NCBI GenBank assembly: GCA_030407315.1
Contig: JALQPE010002192.1
Location: 1-64,000, forward strand
DNA length: 64,000 bases
Source: Asparagopsis taxiformis
Lineage: Eukaryota; Rhodophyta; Florideophyceae; Bonnemaisoniales; Bonnemaisoniaceae
Direction: 5' to 3'
Each line of letters starts with the position of its first letter. Within the stretch, counting starts at the first letter, position 1. Positions 52,158-63,671 of the stretch are shown here, one piece after another. Made by a program: the position numbers and the translations under genes. Under the pieces are notes generated by a model. It was not told where the DNA came from, did no database searches, and saw nothing but the letters and a program-made list of their open reading frames with translations.

Positions 52158-55100
52158 ATGGCCGGAAGCGACACTGAGCGCGCTGCGGAACCAAAGGATA
52201 CCGTCGAAAGCGTTGCAGAGAGACTTGCAACGACGGTAGGCGGTGATAAAACACCCTCCGGAGTTTCTGCTGATGGAGGGGCTCCGTCTGCAGCGGGAAG
52301 GGAGACGGCAGATAGCCGTACACCCATTCAGGGAGCAGACGATGCCATGATAGAGGCAGCAAAAACCCTTGGCGATATATCACCATCTGGGAAAAACACT
52401 CTACGCTTTCCATCTACTCCTGGGACGGTGAAATCGAAAAACAGGGAGAGGTCTAACGTCCGTGAAGGCGAGGGGAGTCCTGCTGGCATGGAAGCATCAG
52501 AAGAGTCTGTGATGGGGATTGACATCAACATTGTCGAATGCAGGACTGAACCTAAAATGATCAATCCGCTAGATGTTGCCAAACCGGAATCAACTTCTCG
52601 TCTTGTGCAGGAGGCCAGAGTGCGCGATCTGGTCAGCAAAATATCTACCGAGGGCTTTCTGGAAACTGGCACCCGAATGACCATCTACGAAACAATGGGG
52701 TCAGACGGACGGAAGAAACTGCAGTGCATTGATGGAGGTCATCGTATCAGCGCTTTGCAGTCGATTGTGGAAAACAAACTGACAGTTGCTGATCGATGGA
52801 GACTGAGGAGCATTAGCGTTGACTTCATCCGACCACCTGGAACCCGTGAAATGTTTCATCCTCTTGAAGTGATGCGAATATCGCAGAAGCTGAACGAAAA
52901 GACTCATGACGTGATAGAAGTTTCTATTGCTGACCACGTCTGTACGGTCATGAAGTTCATGATGATGAAGGGCTTGATGAAGGCGAAGGTAAATGTGTGC
53001 ACAAAAGTTGTAGTCGAGAACAAGGTCATTCCAGGTTGTCAGGAAGGAATTATGATGAAGTACGTTTCGATTGCGCAGGGCTTCGGAGACGAAAATAACC
53101 CGGCGTTCGAACATTGGTCAGCTATCCCAAGTCGATTTGCAACTGAAACTAGTCCGCCAGACTCGAAGAATATGCAGGGATGCACTGTGGACGTCCTATT
53201 CGCTTCTGCGTTTCCAAAAGCTTCGGTGGACACCAAACTTGTCATTCTAGAGCTCACTGCAATGTGCACATTGCACGTCCATGGACGATGTGGAAACGTA
53301 GGAAAGGAGATGGTGGTATACGTCTAAAGACATGCGCGCAAAAGTGGTGCTACAGCATGTGTGAAATATATGACATACTTGAGAAAGCTGTACGGAAAGA
53401 AAACTCCTGGCATTCCTCACCTCATCCATGTTTCAGGAAGTTACATGAAGTACCGGAGCCAGGTGGACGAACACGAAAAACCATACGATATCGCATTTTG
53501 ACTGTCCTCAAAGATTTCTATCCTTCCGACGCACCAACTGGGAGAGGTATACGTGCAGCATTGACGCGGTCTATGATGAAAGAAATCCGTTATGTGGTTT
53601 TCAACGGCCCAATTCTATCGGATGACTCTCTCGACCATTCCGTCGCGCCTGAAATAGGTGTGCAGGAAAGGCGGACTAGGCGAAAATCCTTTGAAGGGAA
53701 TACTGCACCTCGACCACGACAACAATCCGCATCGTATGGTGATACTTCAAATGCTGCCATTGATCGCTCGGACGTGGTACAGAGTCCAAATGTACTTACC
53801 CAACAGCAGACACAGGGCAGTCTGGAAATATCGGATCGTGTTAACGCTGAGGTCGGTGCTGCAACACAGGTTGGTGAAGAGGCGACAGGGAAAGCGGCAG
53901 ATTCCGAAAGCGCAAAGCAGGTTACAACGGACCGCGCAGTGCCTACTGCGCCTACCGAGAACAATTCTTCGAAACCTGGAGATTTTGAAGTTGGGGATGT
54001 GTTGCAGAAGAACGTAGGAACTCAAGGGCTTGAACCAACTGGTGCAAATCGAGGAAGAAATGACCACGGTGATGAAAATGACCTGCAACAATCACCTAGC
54101 CCAGTGGCAGCCGGAAGTGCCACGCTCAGACCAGAGCAGGGTGGAAAGTCGCCGGCGAATATGTCAGTTGGTCATCCAAGAACTGGTCGAGATGGTGAAG
54201 GAGGTCCTGAATCTAGGAAGAGCGATGGGTCTGGAACGAAAGATGTCCGCGAAGAATGTCCCGAACATTCTTCTGGAAGGACAACGGAGGACCCGATGAA
54301 AGGTGTACGAAATCAGGGTGATGGCACTGGAGACGCTATGTTATCTACAGCGGATGTCGGCCTACCTGTTTTACCTGAGCTGGAGGACACGGAAACACCT
54401 GTTACCAGTTCTACGCCTAGGAAGTTGATGAAAGCCAAGCACAGCAGTGGTTTCGTGCCCTTAAAGGCAAAGCCGAGGAATACGGAGACGCCGCCAATGA
54501 TTCTACGATCCAAACGGAAATTGGTGGATGTCACCCCTCAAGAGGTTATTGACCTGGTGGGAGAGGATACCAGCAGGCCGCGGCAGAAGAAGAAGCAAAA
54601 GATGCGTGAAGACGCAAATTTGCAATCCGGCAAAGACGCTGCAGTCCACGCGGTTCAAGGAGGTCAGTATTCGGACAGGCAACAAAATGATGTCCCTGAC
54701 AAAGATGTGGAGGAAGGTATAGAAGCGAAACTGCCTGTTATCATTCATCCCGACAGTCGAATGAAATACTATGTGAATGGGAAACTGGTCGATACGCTTC
54801 GAGCCGAGGTCGCTGAAGTAGCAGCGAGTGCCTATTCGGCACAAAATGTTTCCGCTGAGTTTCTCTCGAGGGCTTATTTCCGAGAGAAACGAAATGAAAT
54901 AGACTTGGTTGGGTTTACAATTCTGGACGGAATATTCAAGTCTTCTACTACTGCAGATGCGATCCACGAACTGCTCCTTCATTTTTCTGCGTTGTTTGGG
55001 GAACGTCTCGAGGATGCCAAGAAGAACTCTGAATCCGGTGACACCCGCAGAGATCCGGACTGGACACCGTGGTGCATGACTATGATGGATGGGAAAAACT

Positions 55101-55699
55101 CTGATGAAGAAGGTGAGAAGGGCAGAGGAATCTTTATAACAAAGCGGAAGAGCTTATGGGATGACCTCGAGGATAACAATAATAATCTCTATCGGAAGAA
55201 GATGATTGTTGAGCTCGGTCTAGGTATTTGTGCGGAAGGTTTGGAATTGAGGACTAGTGGGAAGGACCCGATGGCCTTCCCCAGCACTGGAACTACTTTA
55301 GTGCTGACTGGAGAGCGGACTAAACCTCGTGCTGGACATACAGACTATGAAGTGGGAATCGATGAAGTTTACAGTCCCCCTTCTCCGCCATCCTACTTCA
55401 TGATGTCAAGCGGCGCAGATGGATTCGGCCTCGTGCTTGCACCCTACAGTCATGTCTGTTTATCCCATCCCAACAGAGAGTTATACAGAGTTCCAATGAA
55501 GAGGTGTGAAGTACCACCATATTCTGTTCTTGTCTGCCGAGGGGATGTTTATCACCACGAGGAAGGCTTTGAGAGCGATAAGGGTCTTCAATACAAGTTC
55601 CCGATCCGATCTCACATATTCCTCAAAACTGAGCAGCATCGAAGTGAAGAAGGAGAATATGTCGTTGGACATTGGGAGGGCAATTCGAAATTGAAGTGA
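52158..55699 (+). pseudogene. ORF-D relative in TE-e: ParB-like plus 2OG-dioxygenase-like, one frameshift
   Basis: N-terminal part 52158 to about 53300: MAGSDTERAAEPKD start, a disordered lead, then CIDGGHRISALQ (Asp192, His195, Arg196), the ParB/Srx-like signature. The frame then changes by one base near 53290..53325 and continues open to 55699. C-terminal part: a long polar linker, then DLVGFTILDGI, LVLTGERTKPRAGHTDYE (the His-x-Asp pair, codons from 55336), LVLAPYSHVCLSHP, VCRGDVYHHEEGF (distal His) and FPIRSHIF (Arg). The cysteine cluster of the TE-b protein is not visible. The intact catalytic residues suggest the break is recent or a sequence error. An intron at the frame change is possible but no clear splice pair was chosen. 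Confidence 0.78.
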
Positions 55700-56038
55700 T
55701 GAAGGGCATCTGTCCTGCCGTGTTGAAGCCTTAGTTGGGTATGAATCCGTAGAGTAATAAACACAATTCCAATAGAACATGATAAAAGAGAAACTGCATG
55801 GATTCTTTATATAGTCAGATAAATTTCACAAATGTAACAAACACCACATGCAGAAAGCTATTCTCCGCAGAAAGCTCTACCTACAGGAGCTGCAAATTCT
55901 AAACCTCTTCAGTAGATGCAAGAAACGATAGCAGATAGTAAAACCTGGTATTTTATTACATCGTTTACTATCCTCGGTAAAATTTTCAGTTCCTGAGAAC
56001 AGTAGGAGTCTGGCCGGGTATAAAGTTGGGTGGGTGTA
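55700..56038. other. 3' flank of the TE-e gene, no gene seen
   Basis: AT-rich non-coding stretch. Nothing recognised. Confidence 0.4.
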
Positions 56039-56290
56039 GACCAAGTGCACCAACCCCATTGCCTGGGGGTACTCCGGATAACCTCAGCCAATGGCGTTGG
56101 TGCACCTGGCTTTTGGGAGGCCAAAATAATACCCGGTATTATTTTGGGTCGGTATAGACCAAGTGCACCAACCCCATTGGCCGAGGTTGTCCAGACTACC
56201 ACCGGCCAATGGCGTTGGTGCACCTGGCTTTTGGGAGGCCAAAATAATACCGGGTATTATTCCTAGTTTCTCAAGCCAGGTGCAGTGCAC
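56039..56290. repeat. Duplicated palindromes, third family type
   Basis: Two units about 120 bases apart. Each contains AAGTGCACCAACCCCATTG and its inverse CCAATGGCGTTGGTGCACCT, followed by CCAAAATAATACCCGGTATT or its close variant. They stand downstream of the ParB/2OG gene, as the other families' hairpins stand between genes. Confidence 0.88.
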
Positions 56291-56728
56291 TCATTGGCCG
56301 AAGCCCACTTATTCGTGGTTCATGTTGAATACAGACGCATTTGGTATGTACGCATCAGCTCCACGAGTTGGTGCAAAATGCTGGGAAGTATGTGACTTCA
56401 GCATTATGTAGTTATTACTTGAGTGGTTTTGGGGTAATCACCATGACCAACTCGTACCTGTTTAGCCACTTTGAGTATGAACTCGTCGTATAGCGATTGT
56501 ATTTGGCCGCAGAAATTAACTGAATTTTGAGTATTACTCTTGATCTGAGTCAAGTGGTCTAGAAATAAACAAAGAATTGAAATCAGAGTTGAAACGGATT
56601 GTTCACGTTTGATCCTTTATCAGACTGCAGCAGCGAAATAAATCTATCTTAATCGTCTCTGTATCGTCGTTATCGGGGTCGTACACTCAACAAAGCTTCT
56701 CTCCATTCCTGCTTTCCCTCATCCTTCA
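56291..56728. other. Spacer and leader of the second TE-e gene
   Basis: No gene. The last 40 bases are CT-rich, like the leaders of ORF-A and ORF-D. Confidence 0.4.
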
Positions 56729-57151
56729 ATGGCTCCTCGCACTCGCTCCAAACCCTCTGCCCCCGCCCCTGCTCGCGCTTCGACTCGCGGTCGGGCCTCC
56801 GCTCGCTCTCGCGCCCCTTCTCGCAGCCCTGGTCACGATAACTCTGTCACCGCCGAGGTTCAGTTGTCAGACTGTCCCAAAGCTGACCACAGGCTGTCTC
56901 CCTTGGATTTGCACGGACCTCCCCTATTCTCTCGTCATATTAGGGAAGGGAGAGTGCTTGAGCTGAAGGAGAAGTTCCTGAGGGAAGGATTCACCTCCTC
57001 AATCTCCCGAATCCTTGCCTGCAAAATGCTCCTTCCTAGTGAAGGCAGCACAACCCCCACCCTTCAAACGTTCTACATCGATGGTGACCATCGCGTTGCG
57101 GCTCTCCAGAAGTGCATTCGTGAAGACCCGGAAGGGCAACATCCGTATGCT
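56729..57151 (+). pseudogene. Second ParB-like gene in TE-e, cut by TE-d
   Basis: From ATG 56729 (MAPRTRSKPSAPAPARASTR) 141 codons are open. After an Arg/Ser/Pro-rich N-terminus come SPLDLHGPPLFSRHIREGRV and FYIDGDHRVAALQKC, the DGxHRxxAL signature of the ParB/Srx-like fold (Asp118). At 57152 the CACAGCATGAGC end of TE-d follows directly. The two bases before it are CT, the same dinucleotide duplicated at TE-b. The rest of the gene should lie beyond TE-d, outside the window. It resembles the N-terminus of ORF-D, so a 2OG domain may have followed. Confidence 0.8.
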
Positions 57152-58569
57152 CACAGCATGAGCAATTTTTGAGAAAACCATTGATTTCACTGGTTTGAAC
57201 CAGTAGATTTGGATGGAATAGCCGGCCAGAGCAAAATTTGTAAATTTTATTGGAAAAAAACCACGCGACGTGGCTGGATACAGTAGAGAAATGGGATGGA
57301 AAAAACCAGAGGAAAGTATTGGCCAGGCCAGGCTGAAAGGCTGGTTCTGTACTGTAGTTGGGCATGATTTTTTTGATGGTTTTAGATTTGCGCCCGTCCA
57401 TACGCTGGCGGCCGGCGGTGGGTGGAAAAAAACCATTGAAATTACCAATTTCGGCTATGGAATGACGGGAATGGCAAACCAGCGACGGATACAGTACGGA
57501 GGGTGGTTGAAACCAGTGCATGGACTAGTTTGGGAGGCTGGTTTCGCTGGTTTTGGTGGTTCCATTACAGTAGGTGTAGTTTGGGACATGGTGTAAATGA
57601 ACTTACGCATTAGAAATGTCTTAGGGTGAGCTGCTTATAGGCTAGGTGCATGTATGAAAATGTTTCTTGGAATATATTCTGGCGTTGCGGTGAGCGAGGG
57701 AAATATCCTATGTTAAGGTAGGTGAGAAGGTGAAAGCTAGGAAATAATTGATAGGTAGTATAGTACGGTAGTGCTGGAAGGGAGGTCAATTGGGTGGTGG
57801 AGCCGTAGTGAACACGGGAATTACAATGAAGAGTGGAGGGATTGACATTTTACAGTTGGTCAGGAAATGGTTTGGCGTCGCGGTCATAATCTACATATCT
57901 GCAGATTGGCAATCCAATACTTCCACCCGGTATGCATACGAATCCGTAGAACCGGAATTCTTCCAGTTACCAAGATCGACTTTGAACGACCCCTATGCAC
58001 GTTCCCACGCACAGGACCCATACGCATCTCGCGACGAACCAGACCCGTTTGGTTCGTCGCGCTTTGCATAGGGATCCGGTGCGTGGGAGCGCGCGTAAGG
58101 GTCGTTGTAGCCAGAGGCACTATTTACGTATGGGACCTTGGCGCAGTAGTACCCAGAGACTCTATATATATATAGAGTATATGCTCTCGAGGGAAGTGGC
58201 TGAGGATGGGCAACATTGATTTGAGTTGCCAATCACGAAATGGAGGATCACACACGTGTGATCGGGAGCTATAATGGGTAATTAGAAAGCGAATGTGAAA
58301 AAAGTTGAAATTAAAAATGGTCAGCATCGCAATCCGGGCTGGTTGACATGCCGGATTGAGTTTTGCTCGAGTAAGTTGAGTATGAAAGAATCGATCAGCG
58401 AGTCATGCCATTTCGTGGTAAACGTAATGACGTTACGGAGTAGATGATTCATCATGATTATGTACACATATATGAGGCTGTATCGCCGTAGTGAAAAGTT
58501 GGTATTGCATCAACTGCATTGTTAAATTGTCGTCTTCTCTAGCATTAGAACTAATTTGGAAGGGGAATC
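57152..58569. repeat. Left terminal and subterminal region of TE-d
   Basis: Inverse copy of the TE-c end. CACTGGTTT-type motifs lie at 57180..57560. One palindrome unit is at about 57985..58112 (ACGAACCAGACCC / GGTTCGTCGC arms), followed by a TATATATATA stretch at 58164..58176 and a half hairpin GGATTGAGTTTTGCTCGAGT near 58350. ORF-B starts at 58570. No gene. Confidence 0.82.
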
Positions 58570-59790
58570 ATGACGAACAGGCGTGAGTCAGCGAGGATTA
58601 GGTGCAAGAGCGAAAAAGCGATTGCGAACCGTGCCCAAGAGAGGGTACTCGGTATCGAAGACGTGCCGAAAGTCGGGTCTAGGATCGAAGTGTGGTTTGA
58701 GGTGTCTGGTGTGGGGATGTGGTGGGGCGGGAAGGTGGTGTCACTGAGCCTCCCCGAAGAGTTTCCAGTATGCACGGGAGCTCCTCCACCAGGAGCCCTC
58801 GTAGACGTAGAGAGGGAAAGTGGAGTGTACGTGCCCGGGGTCGTGGAATCTGGGGACGCTAAGGATGGAGACGGCGCGTCGGTGATCATGATCCATATTA
58901 TACAAGGTGGGAGAAAGGTGGTGTTTTCGGATGTAAGGTCTTGGAGATTTTCGGGTAGCGTGCAGCCGAAATTCGAGGAAGAGATCATCGCTGAAGGCAG
59001 GATTCTGTACGATGCAATGCCGGAAAAGGGATATCCCTGCGTGGGATATGATGATGGAACGTTCCTACTCGGACGGAGAATTATGTGCGCCGGACAGCAG
59101 CCGACTGCGTGGCGCAGAGGAAAATGCTCTGTCGGAAACGTTGACGGTCACGATGAGGGGGAGGAGATTGAACTGTCGGAGGAGTCCAGCTACAGTAGCG
59201 CTGAGGATAGCCGGCAAGCTGGGGAGCCGGATTACAAGCGTGTTAAAACCGAAGATGGAGCAGTGAGGGCACAGAGGACGTCGAATGAGAGCCAGCTGGA
59301 GACCAGGGTGCGAGTTCTGGAGGATGCAATGTCGTTGTTGGACGCTGGGAAGTTTAATTGTTCCAGCAGCATCGTTGATAATGTTGGTCTGATGCTGTTG
59401 TCAATGATGCGGAGAGGAGTGGAGAAGATGGTAGAACAGGCTGTACGAATACCGACTGGAAGCTCTAGTCGCGTGTTCTCTACAAGTATGGTGGACGGAG
59501 CTATGATGTGCGGAAATCTGGTGACCTCTCCGATACAAGTTCCTGCTGCATTGTGCAGCGGGATATTCAGAGAGTTACTGAAGGGAACAATAGACCTATA
59601 CGGTGAAGGTCGGTACAATGTGTATCCTAGTTTACACTCGGCAGTGCATGGAACTGGAAACAAAGCGATCACAGTGGTTTGCAGCAACTTTGCTGTGCTA
59701 TCCGACATGCTAGGAATATCTTTATTGCAGCGCAGTGAAATGCTTGTGCACATGATAAAAATGATAAACAAATGGATGAGTAGAATATGA
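58570..59790 (+). pseudogene. ORF-B of TE-d, 3' part deleted
   Basis: Nearly identical to 47569..49308 for about 395 residues (MTNRRESARIRCKSEKAIAN through SLLQRSEMLVH). After GTGCAC at about 59754 the sequence jumps to what in TE-c is the region just past the ORF-B stop (AAATGGATGAGTAGAATATG), so about 560 bases are deleted and the last dozen codons are spurious. The Tudor/Agenet-like block is intact and the C-terminal conserved domain is lost. Because the remainder is almost unchanged, the deletion must be recent. Confidence 0.87.
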
Positions 59791-59909
59791 AAGGAGAACG
59801 GTAAAGGTTTGAAGGTTTCAAAGAAGACTACAGTTTACATTATAGTTTGAAGCTACTAGGTATAAGGGGAAACGAGAATTCTCCTTTCCCCTTAGTCATG
59901 TGACTTAAG

Positions 59910-61553
59910 TCACATGACGAGGGATATTCCAAGCTCGTCATCCTCCTGCAAAGCTTGATAGTCTTCTGTAACGTTGCAGGGAGGATCGAGGTCCTCAGTT
60001 GCTATGGAACGAATATCTGTTATGTCGAATTTGATTGCATCATATTCGTGGGCGGATATATTCTTCTTCTTTCAAATGAAGCTGGAGAGTAGTTCTCCAC
60101 CAGGAATATAGTCGCGGAGGTCAAGGCATCCGTGACTTCCAACAAGCGGGAAGCCATCTCTACCATATTCATCGGATTCTATCATTGTGCAGAATAGTGA
60201 TTTTAAGCATATCGCTATCTTGTAAGAGGCAAGAATAGCTTCCGAATTGTAGCAGAGAAGATGGCGTTGAGGGCATTGGCAGAAACTGGTAAGTAGTACC
60301 ATTGCAGTGGTGAGCAAGGAGAATTTGGTCAGAGCTTTTCTTTGCTGTGAGGAACGAGAAGGAGAGGAGTCGGCCACAGAGTCTTTGACAGAAACTGTAT
60401 AGATGACCTGAACGATGAGCTCATGACAGTCGAGCGTGAAAGTATTGAAGATTCTGTCGTTTTCTTCATATACCTTGTTTGCTTCTGCACTGTTCCCGTA
60501 CGCTCTAGCAGTGGTAGGAATAGAATCATCGGAACGAAGGGGAAAGTCGTTATTAAACGTCATGAACGATGCTTGATTACTATCTGGGGAGTTGTCGAGA
60601 ATAACGGCGTCGAAATCTTGGTAAAGAAGAAAGAAACATGATTTGAGAAGTTCTTGTTTCAAAGTTTTTCTAGAGTTGTTAAAGAACTTTGTAAGGGTAC
60701 GCAGCGCGGACGTAGCCAACATAACGGGTCCAGTATCTGCTGCAGCGATAGCGGAATTTCTGGATGTCGAGGAAGAGGCGGGGGGAGCTCGGATGGAGTC
60801 TCCATCGGTGCCGGTAGATAGTCGCTTCCGCTTTGAAGGAGGCACAACGATGTTGTCTTCGTCGGTGAGCATTGCCAGTGCAAAGGCTTCACGAAGAGCA
60901 TGAGGCGGGAGGCGCACCCAGGCGGGCTTATCCTGAGTTACAACGGTGGCGTTGCGGAGGGGGTAGCTGCGGATGGCTGTCGACATGTTGAGGTCATCCT
61001 CTTCTCCAGGGTCTACGTTGCCGGCTTTACGTGATGTCGAGTCCTTCCACCTAACGATCTGGTCGTTGGCCATTGAGAAGAAAGCGGAACCGACGATTGA
61101 GCGCTTCAAATAGACGTGCTTCTTCCCTACGGGGCTTGAAATGAGGGAACGCTTGGACTTTGCGGAGTCTGCGGTAGTGGAAGAGCATTGGGAAAAGGAC
61201 AGTGCAGCGAGGATCAGAGTTGGACAGGAGTCGGAAGGATGGGAGGAACTAGAATTGCTGGTCTCGAACGGAGCGCCAGTCCTGGCCAACTCCTTGACTG
61301 TGCAGTGAGCCACGAAGCGAGAGACGGTTCCTTTGTTGCTGAAAATGCTGTTCACAAGCTGACAGGCAATATGAACATTCCTACATGGGTCCTCAGCATT
61401 GGCGGCTGGAACAGTGTTGGTACCGGCGAGGAGGGAAGAAAGGTAACGTAGAGCGGCCAGTTCATCCTGGATGAGAGCGAGGAACTGTTGAAGAAGAGCG
61501 GAGAATCGCGCTTCAATCTCGCGGAGGAGTTCAGCATTGTTGGGAGGAGCCAT
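59910..61553 (-). pseudogene. ORF-A of TE-d, one nonsense codon; carries the empty TE-b target site
   Basis: Starts MAPPNNAELLREIEARFSAL at 61553 and follows the TE-c copy closely. It is open to 60072, where a codon that is CGA in TE-c (IRKKKN) is TGA. In the same frame the coding sequence then continues to TGA at 59910 (ELGISLVM). The change is C to T in a CpG. Around 59971..59990 the sequence CCTCCCTGCAACG (minus strand) is uninterrupted, so it shows the state of the gene before TE-b inserted in TE-c. Function unknown as for the family. Confidence 0.88.
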
Positions 61554-61679
61554 GAGGGAGAGAACGTCTTGCGAGTGAAAGGAGTGAACCGACGGAATAT
61601 GCTCGGAGCAGAATGTAGTGGAGGGGACGACGAGGCAGGCAGTTTACTTCTAGGATGACCGTTACACTGGGAAGAGAAA
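61554..61679. other. Leader of ORF-A in TE-d
   Basis: Mirrors 13377..13568 in part. Non-coding. Confidence 0.4.
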
Positions 61680-61855
61680 TGGTCGAGCAAATCTCAATCC
61701 GGCATTGCGTGGTTCCCGGATTGAGTATTGCTCGACCAATTTGTAGTTGTCATACTGAAATGAGGTATTGTCATACTGAAATGAAATGCTGAAATTGATC
61801 GAGCAATACTCAATCCGGGAACCAAGCAATGCCGGATTGAGATTTGCTCGACCAA
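61680..61855. repeat. Two family-2 hairpins
   Basis: Palindromes at 61680..61739 and 61795..61855 with GGTCGAGCAAATCTCAATCC arms, separated by CATACTGAAATGA repeats. Equivalent to 13111..13376 in TE-c, which has three. Confidence 0.92.
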
Positions 61856-61856
61856 C

Positions 61857-61994
61857 GTCTGTGTTTTCGGAAGTGGACGCGGACGTCCAGTCTCTCTAGT
61901 ACGGGTCCTAGTCGGCCCCGAGATTTACTAGAACAAATGAACGTCCGCGTCCAAAAAAAAATAAAAATTTTTTGGATGCGGACGTCCACTTTCT
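61857..61994. repeat. Imperfect inverted repeat before the minisatellite
   Basis: GTGGACGCGGACGTCCAGTC and CGGACGTCCACTTTCTCTAG flank an A/T-rich centre with CCAAAAAAAAATAAAAATTT. The arm contains the core of the following 43-base unit, so it is probably the source of that array. Confidence 0.75.
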
Positions 61995-62592
61995 CTAGTA
62001 CATATGGCGGAATACTAGGGCCCGACATCCACTTTCTCTAGTACATATGGCGGAATACTAGGACCCGACATCCACTTTCTCTAGTACATATGGCGGAATA
62101 CTAGGACCCGACATCCACTTTCTCTAGTACATATGGCGGAATACTAGGACCCGACATCCACTTTCTCTAGTACATATGGCAGAATACTAGGACCCGACAT
62201 CCACTTTCTCTAGTACATATGGCGGAATACTAGGACCCGACATCCACTTTCTCTAGTACATATGGCGGAATACTAGGACCCGACATCCACTTTCTCTAGT
62301 ACATATGGCGGAATACTAGGACCCGACATCCACTTTCTCTAGTACATATGGCGGAATACTAGGACCCGACATCCACTTTCTCTAGTACATATGGCAGAAT
62401 ACTAGGACCCGACATCCACTTTCTCTAGTACATATGGCGGAATACTAGGACCCGACATCCACTTTCTCTAGTACATATGGCGGAATACTAGGACCCGACA
62501 TCCACTTTCTCTAGTACATATGGCGGAATACTAGGACCCGACATCCACTTTCTCTAGTACATATGGCGGAATACTAGGACCCGACATCCAGT
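61995..62592. repeat. 43-base minisatellite, 14 units
   Basis: CTAGTACATATGGCGGAATA followed by CTAGGACCCGACATCCACTT and TCT, repeating every 43 bases from 61995 to 62554 with almost no change (GGCAGAA in two units, GGGCCC in the first). The near identity points to recent expansion. Confidence 0.97.
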
Positions 62593-63175
62593 ATACAATA
62601 TATCAGCGAAAACCGGGAGGGAAGAAATTACAGCGGATGGTAAATTCAGGGCCCATATCGGACCGTATTTTATTCTCTCATTTAGGAAACTGCTCGTATA
62701 CAATACGTCTCTCTAGAATAGGGAATACATATCTGGTCAGAATAGGAAATAAATACCCGGTTAGAATAGGAAATAAATACCCGGTTAGAATAGGAAATAC
62801 GTATCCAGCCAGAATACAAAATACCTGTCAGCATATCGTCGATCACCCATCTCCCTCACTATCGCGTTCTCCCTACCATCCGAACGCCATGCACCACCAT
62901 CCGCACATACTGCAAGAACCCTCACGACCTAGATTACAAAAAATACGCTCCTTCCCAATACCATCCCCGCTTTCCTCGACACCACCCCAGCCCATTAAAT
63001 CATCAAGACATCAAACACGAACATGGTCAGCAAAATCTTACACCACTTGAAACGCACTCTCACTTCTATCGTATGCCCCAAAATATACACATACCAGAAA
63101 CACCTCACAGCTTCATTCCCCATCTTCCTACATCCCTTCTTCACTCTCCTTCAGTCCTGCCGTTCCTGCTTCACC
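62593..63175. other. Repeat-rich non-coding region
   Basis: Includes short tandem copies of TAGAATAGGAAATAAATACC (about 62710..62815). The open frame across them is a product of the repeat. No gene recognised. Confidence 0.5.
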
Positions 63176-63660
63176 ACTCCTGCATCACATACACAACATC
63201 AGAATCAACCACAACAGTCAGACTCAAAAGCAACGCTTACCACGACAGATATCCTAGAAACTCCCTTACTTACCTCTCCGAGAGGATGACTGAATCATCC
63301 ATCCTACACAAAATACAAACCATGATCCAAAAACCTTGCAATGAATAATCAAAGTCAGCAGTCCATATCTTCGCAAAACAAGTCTTGGTGCTCAGTAAAA
63401 CTTACCTTCTGTCATCAACATTCCTGCATCATCTACACAACATCGGAATCAACCACAACAGTCAGACTCAAAACCAACCTTCCATCACAGCATACTTTCA
63501 AAACTCGCACACTTACCTTCGCTCCACACAATACACACCATGACTCAATAGGCTTCCAATGAAAAATATCGCATCAACGGAAATAGTCAGACTCAAAACC
63601 AACCTTCCCTCGCTGCTTACTTTCAAAACTCGCACACTTACTTTACCTGTTCCATCCACT
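63176..63660. repeat. Dispersed repeat with CCACAACAGTCAGACTCAAA
   Basis: The block CTACACAACATC.GAATCAAC plus CACAACAGTCAGACTCAAAA occurs at about 63190 and 63433, and its second half again at about 63575. In the last two copies it is followed by CTTTCAAAACTCGCACACTT. The spacing is irregular. Confidence 0.75.
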
Positions 63661-63671
63661 ACGGTGTTGGG

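Larger units (their letters stand above)
51577..57151. mobile_element. TE-e: fragment of a third element family with two ORF-D-like genes
   Basis: The segment between the facing ends of TE-c and TE-d. It carries a divergent ParB/2OG gene and the start of a second ParB gene. The palindromes around the first gene have CACCTGGC and AATACCCGGTATT motifs unlike the two other families. No terminal repeat of its own was found in the window. Assignment to a separate family is inference from gene content and repeats. Confidence 0.55.
57152..61856. mobile_element. TE-d: family-2 element, inverse to TE-c, truncated on the right
   Basis: Starts CACAGCATGAGCAATTTTTG. The order is terminal repeats, ORF-B (+), ORF-A (-), two family-2 hairpins, the mirror of TE-c. 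After the second hairpin at 61855 the similarity with TE-c stops and unrelated repeats begin. Either the element is truncated or another element has been inserted there. Confidence 0.8.

Noticed and set aside
51556..52413. A 285-codon open frame on the reverse strand
   Set aside because: It crosses the end of TE-c and the TE-e direct repeats and overlaps the supported ParB gene start. Its repeated segments simply reflect the DNA repeat.
53290..53325. A spliceosomal intron explaining the frame change in the TE-e gene
   Set aside because: The two frames overlap with no spare sequence and no convincing donor-acceptor pair removes the shift. A one-base deletion is simpler.
51207..57521. Similar open frames at 51207..51698 and 57036..57521
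   Set aside because: These are the mirrored terminal regions of TE-c and TE-d read in the same frame. Composition is non-coding and the frames run out of the element end.
62637..63050. A 137-codon frame with repeated RIGNKYPV
   Set aside because: It is a translation of short tandem DNA repeats followed by unrelated sequence.
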